Shown here piece after piece: positions 33,091 through 41,095 of a stretch of DNA of 64,000 bases. Origin of the DNA: Rhodospirillaceae bacterium (GTDB lineage Bacteria > Pseudomonadota > Alphaproteobacteria > Kiloniellales > DSM-21159); contig CP030885.1 of NCBI GenBank assembly GCA_006969625.1, positions 434,001 to 498,000 of the forward strand, read 5' to 3'. Position numbers and translations under genes: made by a program. How positions within the stretch are numbered: position 1 is the first letter of the stretch; each line of letters starts with the position of its first letter. The notes under the pieces were generated by a model. The model was not told where the DNA came from. It did no database searches and worked only from the letters and a program-made list of their open reading frames with translations.

Positions 33091-34473
33091 CTACCGCTCC
33101 TGGAAGGCCTGCGCCGTGGTGCTGCGGATGCGGTCGGTGAGGAAGGCGAGGATGGTGCGCTCGCCGATGCGCAGGTCGACGGTGGTGGTCATGCCGGGTA
33201 CCACCTGGCGGGTGAGGCCGCCGTCGGAGAGCTGGGTCGAGTCGGTGCGCACGGCCACCTCGAAGAACAGCTCGCCGCTGCGCTCGTCGCGGGTGGCGTC
33301 GGGCGAGACCCGCTCGACCCTGCCGTCCAGCGCGCCGTAGCGGATGAAGTCGAAGGTGTCGACCTTCACGGTCGCCGGCTGGCCCGCGTAGACGTAGCCG
33401 ATGTCGCTGTTGCGCACCTTGGTCTCGATCACCAGGGAGTCGCCGACCGGGACGATCTTCATCATCTCGTCGCCCGGCGCGACGGCCTGGCCGAGGTTGT
33501 TGATGGCCAGTTCCTGCACCACGCCGTCGGCGGGTGAGGTGACCGTCAGGTTGCGCAGGTTGGCCCGCTGCTGCTCCAGGGTCCGGGCCGAGCGGTCGCG
33601 CTGCGCCATCACCCGGGTCATCTCGTCCAGCACCTCGGCCTGCCACTCGCGTTGCACGCGGTCGAGGTTGCTCTGCGCCTCGGTCAGGGCGGCGCGCGCC
33701 CCTGCCAGGTTGGAGCGGTTCTGGTTCAGCTCGCCCTCGGCCTCGGCGAGCTGGCGTTGCACCGAGAGATAGCGGATGCGCGGGAAGTAGCCCTTGTCGG
33801 CCAGCTCGCCGATCGCCGCCTCCTGCTCGCGCAGGATGTCCAGGCTGTTGCGGAGCTGCGCGACCCGGGCTTCCAGCGCGCCGACGGATTCCTGCCGCTG
33901 GGTCATCACCTCGCGCGCCGAGGCGAGGCGCGACTGCAGCGCCTCGGCGCGCGCGTTGAAGAGGTTGATCTGGGCGGCCACCAGGTCAGGGCGCTCGGCC
34001 TGCAGGTTCTGCGGGAAGTCCGGGTCGCCGCCGGTCGCCTCCGCCTCCAGGCGGGCGAGCTGGGCCTGGTGGCCGAGCAGCTCGTCCTCCAGCTTGGCGA
34101 CCTCCTCTTCCGTCACCTCGGGATCGAGCACGACCAGCGGATCGCCCTCGCCCACCGTATCGCCGTTGCGCACGTAGATGGCGGTGACGCGGCCGCCGAT
34201 CGGGTGGTTGACCAGCTTGACCTGTCCGGTCGGCCGCACGACGCCCTGGGCGGTCGCCACCTGGTCGACCTTGACCAGCGAGACGAAGGCGATCAGCGCG
34301 ACGACCAGCAGGCAGAGCAGCAGCAGCAGGCTGCGCGCCACCGGCGAGGCCTCGCGCTCGATCACCGCCTGCGCGTCCGGCAGGAAGTCGGCGAAGCGCT
34401 CGTCGAGCTCCTCGCGCCGCGCCGCCCGGTCGGGCAGGCCGGGCGGCCGGTATGGGGTCAGCGCATTGGCCAT
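33091..34473 (-). CDS. HlyD-family type I secretion periplasmic adaptor
   Basis: A 460-residue membrane-fusion protein. One helix at about residues 48-67 (LLLLLCLLVVALIAFVSLV) anchors it; a lipoyl half-motif (GRVTAIYVRNGDTVGEGDPL) is followed by a long coiled coil (about 120-310) and the second lipoyl half (VTSPADGVVQELAI), then the beta-barrel domain with the TGMTAxVDL-like PGMTTTVDLRIG. It links the ABC exporter to an outer-membrane TolC channel; no TolC gene is in the window. It is just downstream of the ABC gene on the same strand. Confidence 0.92.
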   Translation of the reverse strand: MANALTPYRPPGLPDRAARREELDERFADFLPDAQAVIEREASPVARSLLLLLCLLVVALIAFVSLVKVDQVATAQGVVRPTGQVKLVNHPIGGRVTAIYVRNGDTVGEGDPLVVLDPEVTEEEVAKLEDELLGHQAQLARLEAEATGGDPDFPQNLQAERPDLVAAQINLFNARAEALQSRLASAREVMTQRQESVGALEARVAQLRNSLDILREQEAAIGELADKGYFPRIRYLSVQRQLAEAEGELNQNRSNLAGARAALTEAQSNLDRVQREWQAEVLDEMTRVMAQRDRSARTLEQQRANLRNLTVTSPADGVVQELAINNLGQAVAPGDEMMKIVPVGDSLVIETKVRNSDIGYVYAGQPATVKVDTFDFIRYGALDGRVERVSPDATRDERSGELFFEVAVRTDSTQLSDGGLTRQVVPGMTTTVDLRIGERTILAFLTDRIRSTTAQAFQER

Positions 34474-34557
34474 AGCGCCGCATAGATAGGCGTGCGATGG
34501 CGCAGCGTCATCCGCACGGCGGGGGCTATCTCTGCGATCCCGGTCACGCGGGCCCTC

Positions 34558-36792
34558 CTAGCCTCGGCTCTGCGCGCGCTCGGCCATGCGGGCCTTGGCG
34601 AAGGCGATCACCTCGCTCGGCGGGCCGACGCGCTCGATGGTGCCGTCGATCAGCAGGGCGACGCGGTCGGCGATGCTGAGCGGTGCCAGCCGGTGCGAGA
34701 CCACGATCACCGTCCGGCCGCGCGAAGCGCGCTTGAGGCTGCGCAGGAAATGCTCCTCCGTCGCGGGGTCGAGATCGCTGGTCGCCTCGTCCAGGATCAG
34801 GACGCGGGGGTTGCGGATCAGGGCGCGCGCAATGGCGATCATCTGGCGCTGGCCGGCGGACAGACCGACGCCGCGCTCGGCCAGCGGCGTGTCGTAGCCC
34901 TGGGGCAGGCGTTGGATGAACTCGTGCGCGCCGACGAACTTGGCCACCGCGACCACCCGCTCCGGATCGTTGTGGCCGCTGCCCATCTGGATGTTGTCGC
35001 GCACCGTGCCGGCGAAGAGCTGCACCTCCTGCGGCACGATGCCGAGCTGCTGGCGCACGGCGCCGGCCGAGAGGTGGGCGATGTCGGTGTCGTCGATCAG
35101 CACCCGCCCGCCGTCCGGCGTGTAGAGCCCCTGGATCAGGCGCATCAGCGTCGTCTTGCCCGAGCCGGACGGCCCGATCAGCCCCATCACCGTGCCGCTG
35201 GGCACGGTCAGGTCGACGTTGTGGAGCGCCGCCGGACGCCCCTCCTCGAAGGCGAAGCTGACGTTCTCGACCGTAACCTTGCCGGTGAAGCGGGGCGCCG
35301 GTCCAGCCTCGCCCGGGGCGGCCTCGGTCGGCTCCTCCATGATGTCGTCGATGCGCTCGAAGGCCTTGCGCACCTCCTGAAGCTGGGTCCAGGCGCCGAC
35401 CACAAGGCGCAGCGGCGCCAGAGCGCGGGTCGCCAGGATGTTGGCGGCGATCAGCGCGCCGATCGTCATCTGTCCGTCGATCACCAGCATCGCGCCGACC
35501 GAGAGTATGAGCAGCGACACGCCCATGGTCAGCGCATAGCCGACGGCTGCGACCGTGTTGTTCAGGTGATTGGCGCGGAAGCCGGTCCAGGCGGCCAGCG
35601 CCAGCCGCTGGTCCCAGCGCCGCTCGACCTCGGCCTCCAGGCCCAGGCCCTTGACCGTCAGCGCGTTCTGCACCGCCTCGCCGAGGTGCGAGGACTTGGC
35701 GGCATTGGCGGCGAAGGATTGCTCGACCAGGCGGAGCTGGCGCCGGTGGAAGAGCAGCGAGAGCAGCAGGAAGACCGGCACCGCCGCCAGCGTGATGCCG
35801 GCCAGCAGCGGGTGGATGAAGAAGAGCGCGACCAGGAAGACCAGGACGAAGGCCAGGTCGACGATCACCATCGGCATCTGGCCGGTGAAGAAGGCGCGGA
35901 TGGTGTCGAGCTGGCGCACCCGCTCGCCGATCAGGCCGGTCGGCGTGACCTCGAAGTGCCGGAACGGCAGGTGCAGCAGGTGATGCATCACCTCGCTGCC
36001 GATCAGCGCGTCGACCCGCGCTCCGGTGTGGCTGGAGATGTAGCCGCGCAGGATGCGCAGCAGGGCGTCGAAGACGTAGACGGCGGCCATGCCGATGGCC
36101 AGGACCTGCAGAGTGTCCAGCGCCTGCTGGCCGATCACCTTGTTGAACACCGTCATGGCGAACAGCGGCGTGGCCAGCGCCAGCACGTTGATCACCAGCG
36201 AGGCGGCGATCAGCTCCGCCAGCACGCCGCGCACCCGCCGGGAGAGCTGCTGGCGCCAGTTGCTCCGACGCTTGCGGGCGCCGCCGGCCTGGACCGAGAT
36301 GGCTTCCTCGGCCTCGGCGAAGGCCTCGTCCTGCGCCAGCGCCTCGACCCGATCGTTCTCCGGATCGTAGACCTCGGCGGTGCCGCCGCCGCGCGTCAGC
36401 AGCAGCTTCGAGGGCCGGCCCGGCGGCGCCACCAGCAGCGCCGGGGTGGCCAGGCGGCGCGGCGGCCGGCCGTCGAGGGGCGTGCGGCGGATGTGCCATC
36501 CCAGGCGCTGGGCGGCGCGGCAGAACTGGTCGGGCGTCATCCCGCTGGGCGCGAGCGGAACCATGCCGCGCGCCTCGGCCGCGGTGATCGGGCGGCCGAA
36601 CTCCCGCGACAGGCGCAGCAGGCAGGACAGCAGGCTGTCGACCCGGACCTGCCGCTGCGTCTCCGGCGCCGTCGGTTCTTCCGAGCCGGATTCCTCCTCG
36701 CCGCGGACCTGTGCACGGGTCACGGCACGCGGCGCACGTGCCGCCGAGGGGGCGTCGGGCCGATAGGCGTCGGGTTCGCTGGATGAACTCAT
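34558..36792 (-). CDS. Type I secretion ABC transporter with C39-like domain (LssB/LapB type)
   Basis: A 744-residue fused permease-ATPase. Residues about 50-165 form a C39-like domain without the catalytic Cys/His pair (SLLSCLLRLSREFGRP), typical of exporters of large RTX proteins. Six membrane helices follow, then the ATPase: Walker A GPSGSGKTT near residue 540, signature LSAGQRQM, Walker B VLILDEATSDLD. In family terms it is LssB/LapB-like. With the HlyD protein it would secrete a large protein in one step. The ATG at 36792 is chosen; the upstream extension is poor. Confidence 0.92.
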   Translation of the reverse strand: MSSSSEPDAYRPDAPSAARAPRAVTRAQVRGEEESGSEEPTAPETQRQVRVDSLLSCLLRLSREFGRPITAAEARGMVPLAPSGMTPDQFCRAAQRLGWHIRRTPLDGRPPRRLATPALLVAPPGRPSKLLLTRGGGTAEVYDPENDRVEALAQDEAFAEAEEAISVQAGGARKRRSNWRQQLSRRVRGVLAELIAASLVINVLALATPLFAMTVFNKVIGQQALDTLQVLAIGMAAVYVFDALLRILRGYISSHTGARVDALIGSEVMHHLLHLPFRHFEVTPTGLIGERVRQLDTIRAFFTGQMPMVIVDLAFVLVFLVALFFIHPLLAGITLAAVPVFLLLSLLFHRRQLRLVEQSFAANAAKSSHLGEAVQNALTVKGLGLEAEVERRWDQRLALAAWTGFRANHLNNTVAAVGYALTMGVSLLILSVGAMLVIDGQMTIGALIAANILATRALAPLRLVVGAWTQLQEVRKAFERIDDIMEEPTEAAPGEAGPAPRFTGKVTVENVSFAFEEGRPAALHNVDLTVPSGTVMGLIGPSGSGKTTLMRLIQGLYTPDGGRVLIDDTDIAHLSAGAVRQQLGIVPQEVQLFAGTVRDNIQMGSGHNDPERVVAVAKFVGAHEFIQRLPQGYDTPLAERGVGLSAGQRQMIAIARALIRNPRVLILDEATSDLDPATEEHFLRSLKRASRGRTVIVVSHRLAPLSIADRVALLIDGTIERVGPPSEVIAFAKARMAERAQSRG

Positions 36793-37185
36793 GTGCTGCC
36801 GCTGATGTTTCGCCCGCCCGCTGCGCGCGACCTGCTGGACGGAGTCGGCGTCCCGGGGCGCGAACACTCCTACGAAACTCGAGCCTCGGCCGCCGGACCG
36901 CCTGTCCGAGGACAGGGCCGCGACCCGCGGTCCGGGGCGAATGTCCGACCCGAAACCGAAGCAGCCTACCCGAGCCTTTCGCGTCGGCGGAAGCGCCGAA
37001 CGGGGCGGCCGTGACTGCTGCGGCCGCAGAGTTTGTCGAAGCCGAACGAAGTTGTTGGATCCGCCCGCATCAGGTATTGTCCGGCGAATTCATGGGCTTT
37101 TTACCCTCGAGGTGCAACTCTTCGCTAATCCGATGCGTGCAGGGGTGCAATGGGGCGCGCACCGGAACGGTGGCTGGAGCGGACG
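36793..37185. other. Divergent intergenic region
   Basis: About 393 bp between the ABC exporter and the exported-protein gene with no supportable gene. The segment from 37030 to 37150 is AT-richer than the rest and should hold the promoter of the downstream plus-strand genes. Confidence 0.5.
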
Positions 37186-38499
37186 ATGAAGACAGTTATC
37201 GCGCTCGGTAGGACCGAGCGAAGTTGTGGGCAAGCGCGCCTTCGGCGCGTCCGCATGAGGGGAACGGCGCTGGCAGCGCTCGCCGCGTGCAGTCTCGCCG
37301 CCTGCAGTCTGGCCGTCGGCGCGCTGGCTCCGGCCGGCACGGCCTGGGCGCAGCAGGCCCCCTCTGCCGATGCGATTGGGGTGCCGGGCGCGCGACTGCC
37401 GGATGCCCTGACGGCGCAACTCGACGAGACCATGGACATCCCGCTCGACCCGGCGGTACTCGAGCTGCTGGCCGAGGCCGAGGGCGTGACGGTCCCGAAC
37501 ACGCTGTTGACGATGTTGCAGTCGCGCGATCCGCGCACGGCGCCGGCAATCTCCGACTTCCTGGCCGCCGGCAACCCGACGCCGCAGGAGGTGGCGGCGC
37601 GCGCCGTCAGGCTGTCGCAAATGGTGCGGGCCAATCCGGTGCTGTCGCGCAGCGGTGGGGATCAGGCGGTGTTCGACACCATCGGCCAGGCGGTCTCCAG
37701 CACCCTGTGCGCCCCGCGCGTGATGACCGTGTCGCTCGACAGCGACTACGTTCCGCCGGCGGGCGTCTATGCCTACGACTTCGGCGGTTGGAACACGCCG
37801 CTGGCCACCGGGTTCGAGCGCCTGACGCCGGGGAGCCCGCAGATCTTCGGCCGCAACCTCAGCATTCAGGAGAACGTCGGCGACGGCGCCGTTCTGGCCG
37901 ATGCCGTCGGCGGCATGTCGAACCTGCTGTTCGACCTGCCGAACGGCGACTACCGGGTGATCCTGATCACCACCCCGACCGTCGCCAACGCCGCGCAACA
38001 GCCCTTCGGCGCCAGCTTCGGCGTCAACGGCGTCAGCTACTACCTCGGCACCGCCACCAGCGACACCTGGTGGGACAACGGTCGCCTCCAGGCGCAGGAC
38101 CAGCAGGCGCCGGTGCTCGACGTCGGCGGGCTCGGCGGCAGCATCGTCGTCACCGCCAACGTGGTCGACGGGACCTTGCAGCTCGACTTCGACGGCGGCT
38201 ATTCCGGCCTGAGCGCGGTGCTCAGCGGCCTGCTGATCGAGCCGGCGGCGCTGCCCTCGACCCTGCAGATCGAAGACCGGGCGCGCGACCGGCAGTTGGC
38301 CCTCGAGGAATGCCTGGAGCTGGAACTGCTGACGCAGGTTGCGATGAACAACGATCTGGCGCCCGCGGCGGGGCCGGGCGCCGGCGTCGCCCAGGCGCGC
38401 GAGGGCGCGGCCATCGCGCGCGGCACCGAGTTGGCCGAGGCGCCCGCGCCCTTCGATTCCGAAGTCCCCGTCTCGCCCAGCTCGCCCACCGTCCAGTAA
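37186..38499 (+). CDS. Exported protein with a carbohydrate-binding-like middle domain
   Basis: A 437-residue protein. A signal peptide (MRGTALAALAACSLAACSLA) begins at residue 24; an N-region of 23 residues precedes it, or the real start is the ATG at 37255. The region around residues 190-340 has YAYDFGGWNTPLATGFERL, similar to galactose-binding modules that open with F-D-F-G and a GY-type turn, and ends in a beta-sandwich-like stretch. This suggests binding to a polysaccharide; it is a fold inference only. GGAG lies upstream of 37186. It precedes an outer-membrane-barrel gene. Confidence 0.6.
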   Translation: MKTVIALGRTERSCGQARLRRVRMRGTALAALAACSLAACSLAVGALAPAGTAWAQQAPSADAIGVPGARLPDALTAQLDETMDIPLDPAVLELLAEAEGVTVPNTLLTMLQSRDPRTAPAISDFLAAGNPTPQEVAARAVRLSQMVRANPVLSRSGGDQAVFDTIGQAVSSTLCAPRVMTVSLDSDYVPPAGVYAYDFGGWNTPLATGFERLTPGSPQIFGRNLSIQENVGDGAVLADAVGGMSNLLFDLPNGDYRVILITTPTVANAAQQPFGASFGVNGVSYYLGTATSDTWWDNGRLQAQDQQAPVLDVGGLGGSIVVTANVVDGTLQLDFDGGYSGLSAVLSGLLIEPAALPSTLQIEDRARDRQLALEECLELELLTQVAMNNDLAPAAGPGAGVAQAREGAAIARGTELAEAPAPFDSEVPVSPSSPTVQ

Positions 38500-38596
38500 G
38501 CGCGTTCCGACGGCCGGCCGCCGGACACTCCGCGGCCACCCGAAACCCTCTGCGGCCATCGTCCGGTCCACTGTCAAGAGCCATCCGAACGGTCAG

Positions 38597-39952
38597 ATGT
38601 CAGACGCACCCGCCCAGAACCGCAGGCATGCCGGGCCCGCCACGCGGCGGCCGCGCGCGGCGACCGGCGCACTGCCCCTCGGCGCGGCGGCTGTGGCCGC
38701 GACGGCGGCGCTGAGTGCGGGCTTCGGCACGGCCTGGCTGAGCGCCGGCCCGGCGGCGGCGCAGTTGGCGCGCGAGGACGCGGTGATGAACCGGCCGCGC
38801 GAAGACTACGATCCGATCGGGCTTCCGCTGCCGCTGCCGGGCAGCGACCCGAGCGTCGTCGGCAACACGCTGCTGTTTCCCTCGCTGCGGCTTTCCAGCG
38901 GCTTCGACGACAACGTCTACCGTACCGCGGACGACGAGACGGCGGACTTCTTCGCCACGATCGCGCCAGAGTTGAGCGTGCGCACCGGGGACGAGTTGCT
39001 GGCCTTCACCCTGGACCTGACCGCCGAGCTGCGGCGCTACCTGGAAGAGACGGACAACGACTACCTGGATGCGGGGGTGGCCGGGCAGATGCGGGCCTCG
39101 CCGCTGGAGGACCTGGACCTGCGGGCCGACGCGGGCTGGTTTCGGCGCCACGAGGACCGTGCCGATCCGGACAGTGCCGGCCTGGAAAGCAGCGTTACCG
39201 AGTACGACGAGGTGCAGGGCGGCGGCGAGGTGATCTACCGCCTGAGCGAGTTGCAGTTCCTGCTGGACGCCGAGGCACGGGACCTCAGTTACAGCGACAG
39301 TGCCACGGTCCCCGGCGCGTTCCGCGACCGCATCGTCTATTCGACGCGCGGGCGCGTCGGCTACGAGTTCGACGCCGGCCTGATCGCCTTTACCGAGGGC
39401 TCCTACAACTGGGTCCGCTATGACCGCGACCGCGACCGCGAGGGCTTTCTGCAGGACAACGAGGGCTGGCAGGTCTTGGCCGGGCTCGGCTACGACCTCA
39501 GCGGCGTGAGCTACGCCGAGGTCGGGGTGGGCTACCGACAGCAGAGCTTCGACGACCCGAGCTTCGAGAACAGCGGCGGCCTGGCCTTCAGCGCCGACGT
39601 GCTGTGGAACGTCACCGACATGATGACGCTCACCCTGGGCGCCAGCCGGTCGGTCGAGCAGACGACCCTGGCCGGCGCTTCCAGCAGCGTGAATACCTCG
39701 ATCGAGTTGGGGCTGGACTACGAGATCCTCTACGATCTGCTGTTCACCTCCCGGCTCGGCTACGCCAACGCCGACTTCGGCGATATCGAGCGGGAAGACG
39801 ACGACATCACCGCACGTGCCGGATTGGTCTACCTGATCAACGAGTTCTCCTCCGCCGACCTGACCTACGAATTCCAAAGGCGCGAGTCGAGCGCCGCGGA
39901 TGCCGACTTCACCAGCAATACGGTGACTCTGGGGGTCCGTCTGCACTACTGA
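38597..39952 (+). CDS. Outer-membrane beta-barrel protein (BBP2_2-like)
   Basis: A 451-residue protein with a signal region (ALPLGAAAVAATAALSAG ... GPAAAQ) and then a long run of alternating-hydrophobicity strands rich in Tyr, Phe and Asp turns (LRLSSGFDDNVYRT, FTEGSYNWVRYDRD). It ends in an aromatic residue (GVRLHY), the outer-membrane assembly signal. Proteins of this type sit in exopolysaccharide loci and are thought to assist secretion across the outer membrane (family knowledge). The Wza-like gene follows after about 240 bp. Confidence 0.8.
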   Translation: MSDAPAQNRRHAGPATRRPRAATGALPLGAAAVAATAALSAGFGTAWLSAGPAAAQLAREDAVMNRPREDYDPIGLPLPLPGSDPSVVGNTLLFPSLRLSSGFDDNVYRTADDETADFFATIAPELSVRTGDELLAFTLDLTAELRRYLEETDNDYLDAGVAGQMRASPLEDLDLRADAGWFRRHEDRADPDSAGLESSVTEYDEVQGGGEVIYRLSELQFLLDAEARDLSYSDSATVPGAFRDRIVYSTRGRVGYEFDAGLIAFTEGSYNWVRYDRDRDREGFLQDNEGWQVLAGLGYDLSGVSYAEVGVGYRQQSFDDPSFENSGGLAFSADVLWNVTDMMTLTLGASRSVEQTTLAGASSSVNTSIELGLDYEILYDLLFTSRLGYANADFGDIEREDDDITARAGLVYLINEFSSADLTYEFQRRESSAADADFTSNTVTLGVRLHY

Positions 39953-40196
39953 TCCCGCGCCGGAGTCCGGCGGAATTCTGCGGTACCCGGTGGACGCCGC
40001 TCCGGTTACGTAGAAGCCGGAAGTCAGGTTTAAACTCAGAGTTGCAGGGGATGGACCTCCACGCGCGTACGTATATCTGCTTATTGACGTGTATGGCAAA
40101 GTCGCGCCATCTGCCGCATGCCTGAGGGGCTCGGCGCCGATTGGCCTGCGTACGCCAGGGGTGACTGCGGGCGCGTTCCGCGGAACGGGTGACAGG

Positions 40197-40814
40197 ATGT
40201 CGAAGCGAAGGATCGAGCGGGTACGCGTCCGCGTTGCGGCCATGGCGGGTGCGCTGGCCGTAGCGATCGTCATGGCGTACGCCGGCGCTCCCGTGCGGGC
40301 CCAGGACGAGGCCACGGCGATCGAGCCGAGCGCTTCCGCGGTCGAGCGGATCGCCGAGACGTATCGCCTGGGCACCGGCGACCGCCTGCAGATACTTGTT
40401 TTCGGCCATCCCGACGTCTCCGGGGAGTTCGAGGTGGATGGCGCGGGCAACGTCACCTTTCCGCTGCTGGGCCCGGTGGCGGCAGGCGGGCGTACGGTCG
40501 AGGAGGTGCGCGAGCAGATCGAGGCCGATCTGAACCGCGATTACCTGGTCGACCCGAGCGTCACCGTCGAGGTGCTGAACTACCGCCCCTTCTTCATCCT
40601 GGGGCAGGTCAACGCGCCCGGCAGCTACGCCTATCAGGCGGGCATGACCGTCCGGCAGGCCGTCGCGCTCGCCGGCGGCTACACGCGCCGGGCGCGCACC
40701 TCGAGCATGCAAGTCGTGCGGCAGACCGAGCAGGGTGCCGTCGAGTTGGAAGTCGAAGAGAACGCGCTGGTGTTTCCCGGCGATACCATCGAGGTGGAGC
40801 GGCGCTTCTTTTGA
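40197..40814 (+). CDS. Polysaccharide export protein, Wza/OtnA type
   Basis: A 205-residue lipoprotein-like or outer-membrane-associated export component. A signal segment (VRVAAMAGALAVAIVMAYAG) is followed by a polysaccharide-export (Poly_export) domain, YRLGTGDRLQILVFGHPDVSGEF, with the SLBB domain after it (VLNYRPFFILGQVNAPGSYAYQAGMTVRQAVALAGGYTRRA, seen in pieces such as GQVNAPGSY and ALAGGYTRRA). It should form the outer-membrane exit for the polysaccharide made by this locus. ATG at 40197 is preferred. The Wzc-like gene follows. Confidence 0.9.
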   Translation: MSKRRIERVRVRVAAMAGALAVAIVMAYAGAPVRAQDEATAIEPSASAVERIAETYRLGTGDRLQILVFGHPDVSGEFEVDGAGNVTFPLLGPVAAGGRTVEEVREQIEADLNRDYLVDPSVTVEVLNYRPFFILGQVNAPGSYAYQAGMTVRQAVALAGGYTRRARTSSMQVVRQTEQGAVELEVEENALVFPGDTIEVERRFF

Positions 40815-41095
40815 CGGTTCATGAAGTTTCGTACGTATTGGCTTGAGTTGAGTGAGACATCACTAATGCGGCCTGACGTTTCTCCTGTTGTTTCCGGACC
40901 GGAACCGGTAGGTTCTATGGCGTGCACGCGCATGTCTCGGCCTCGCTACAGGGGCGCGGCCGCTCAAGGGTGTCGCGGACGGTGGACGCGGTACCGGCAG
41001 GACGAACGGCGCAGTGGGGTGCCGACGGCGACCGCGAGACCGCGGATCCGTACGCCTCGCCGTTCGCTGCCGGAAGCAGGGGGCAGGATCGCCGC

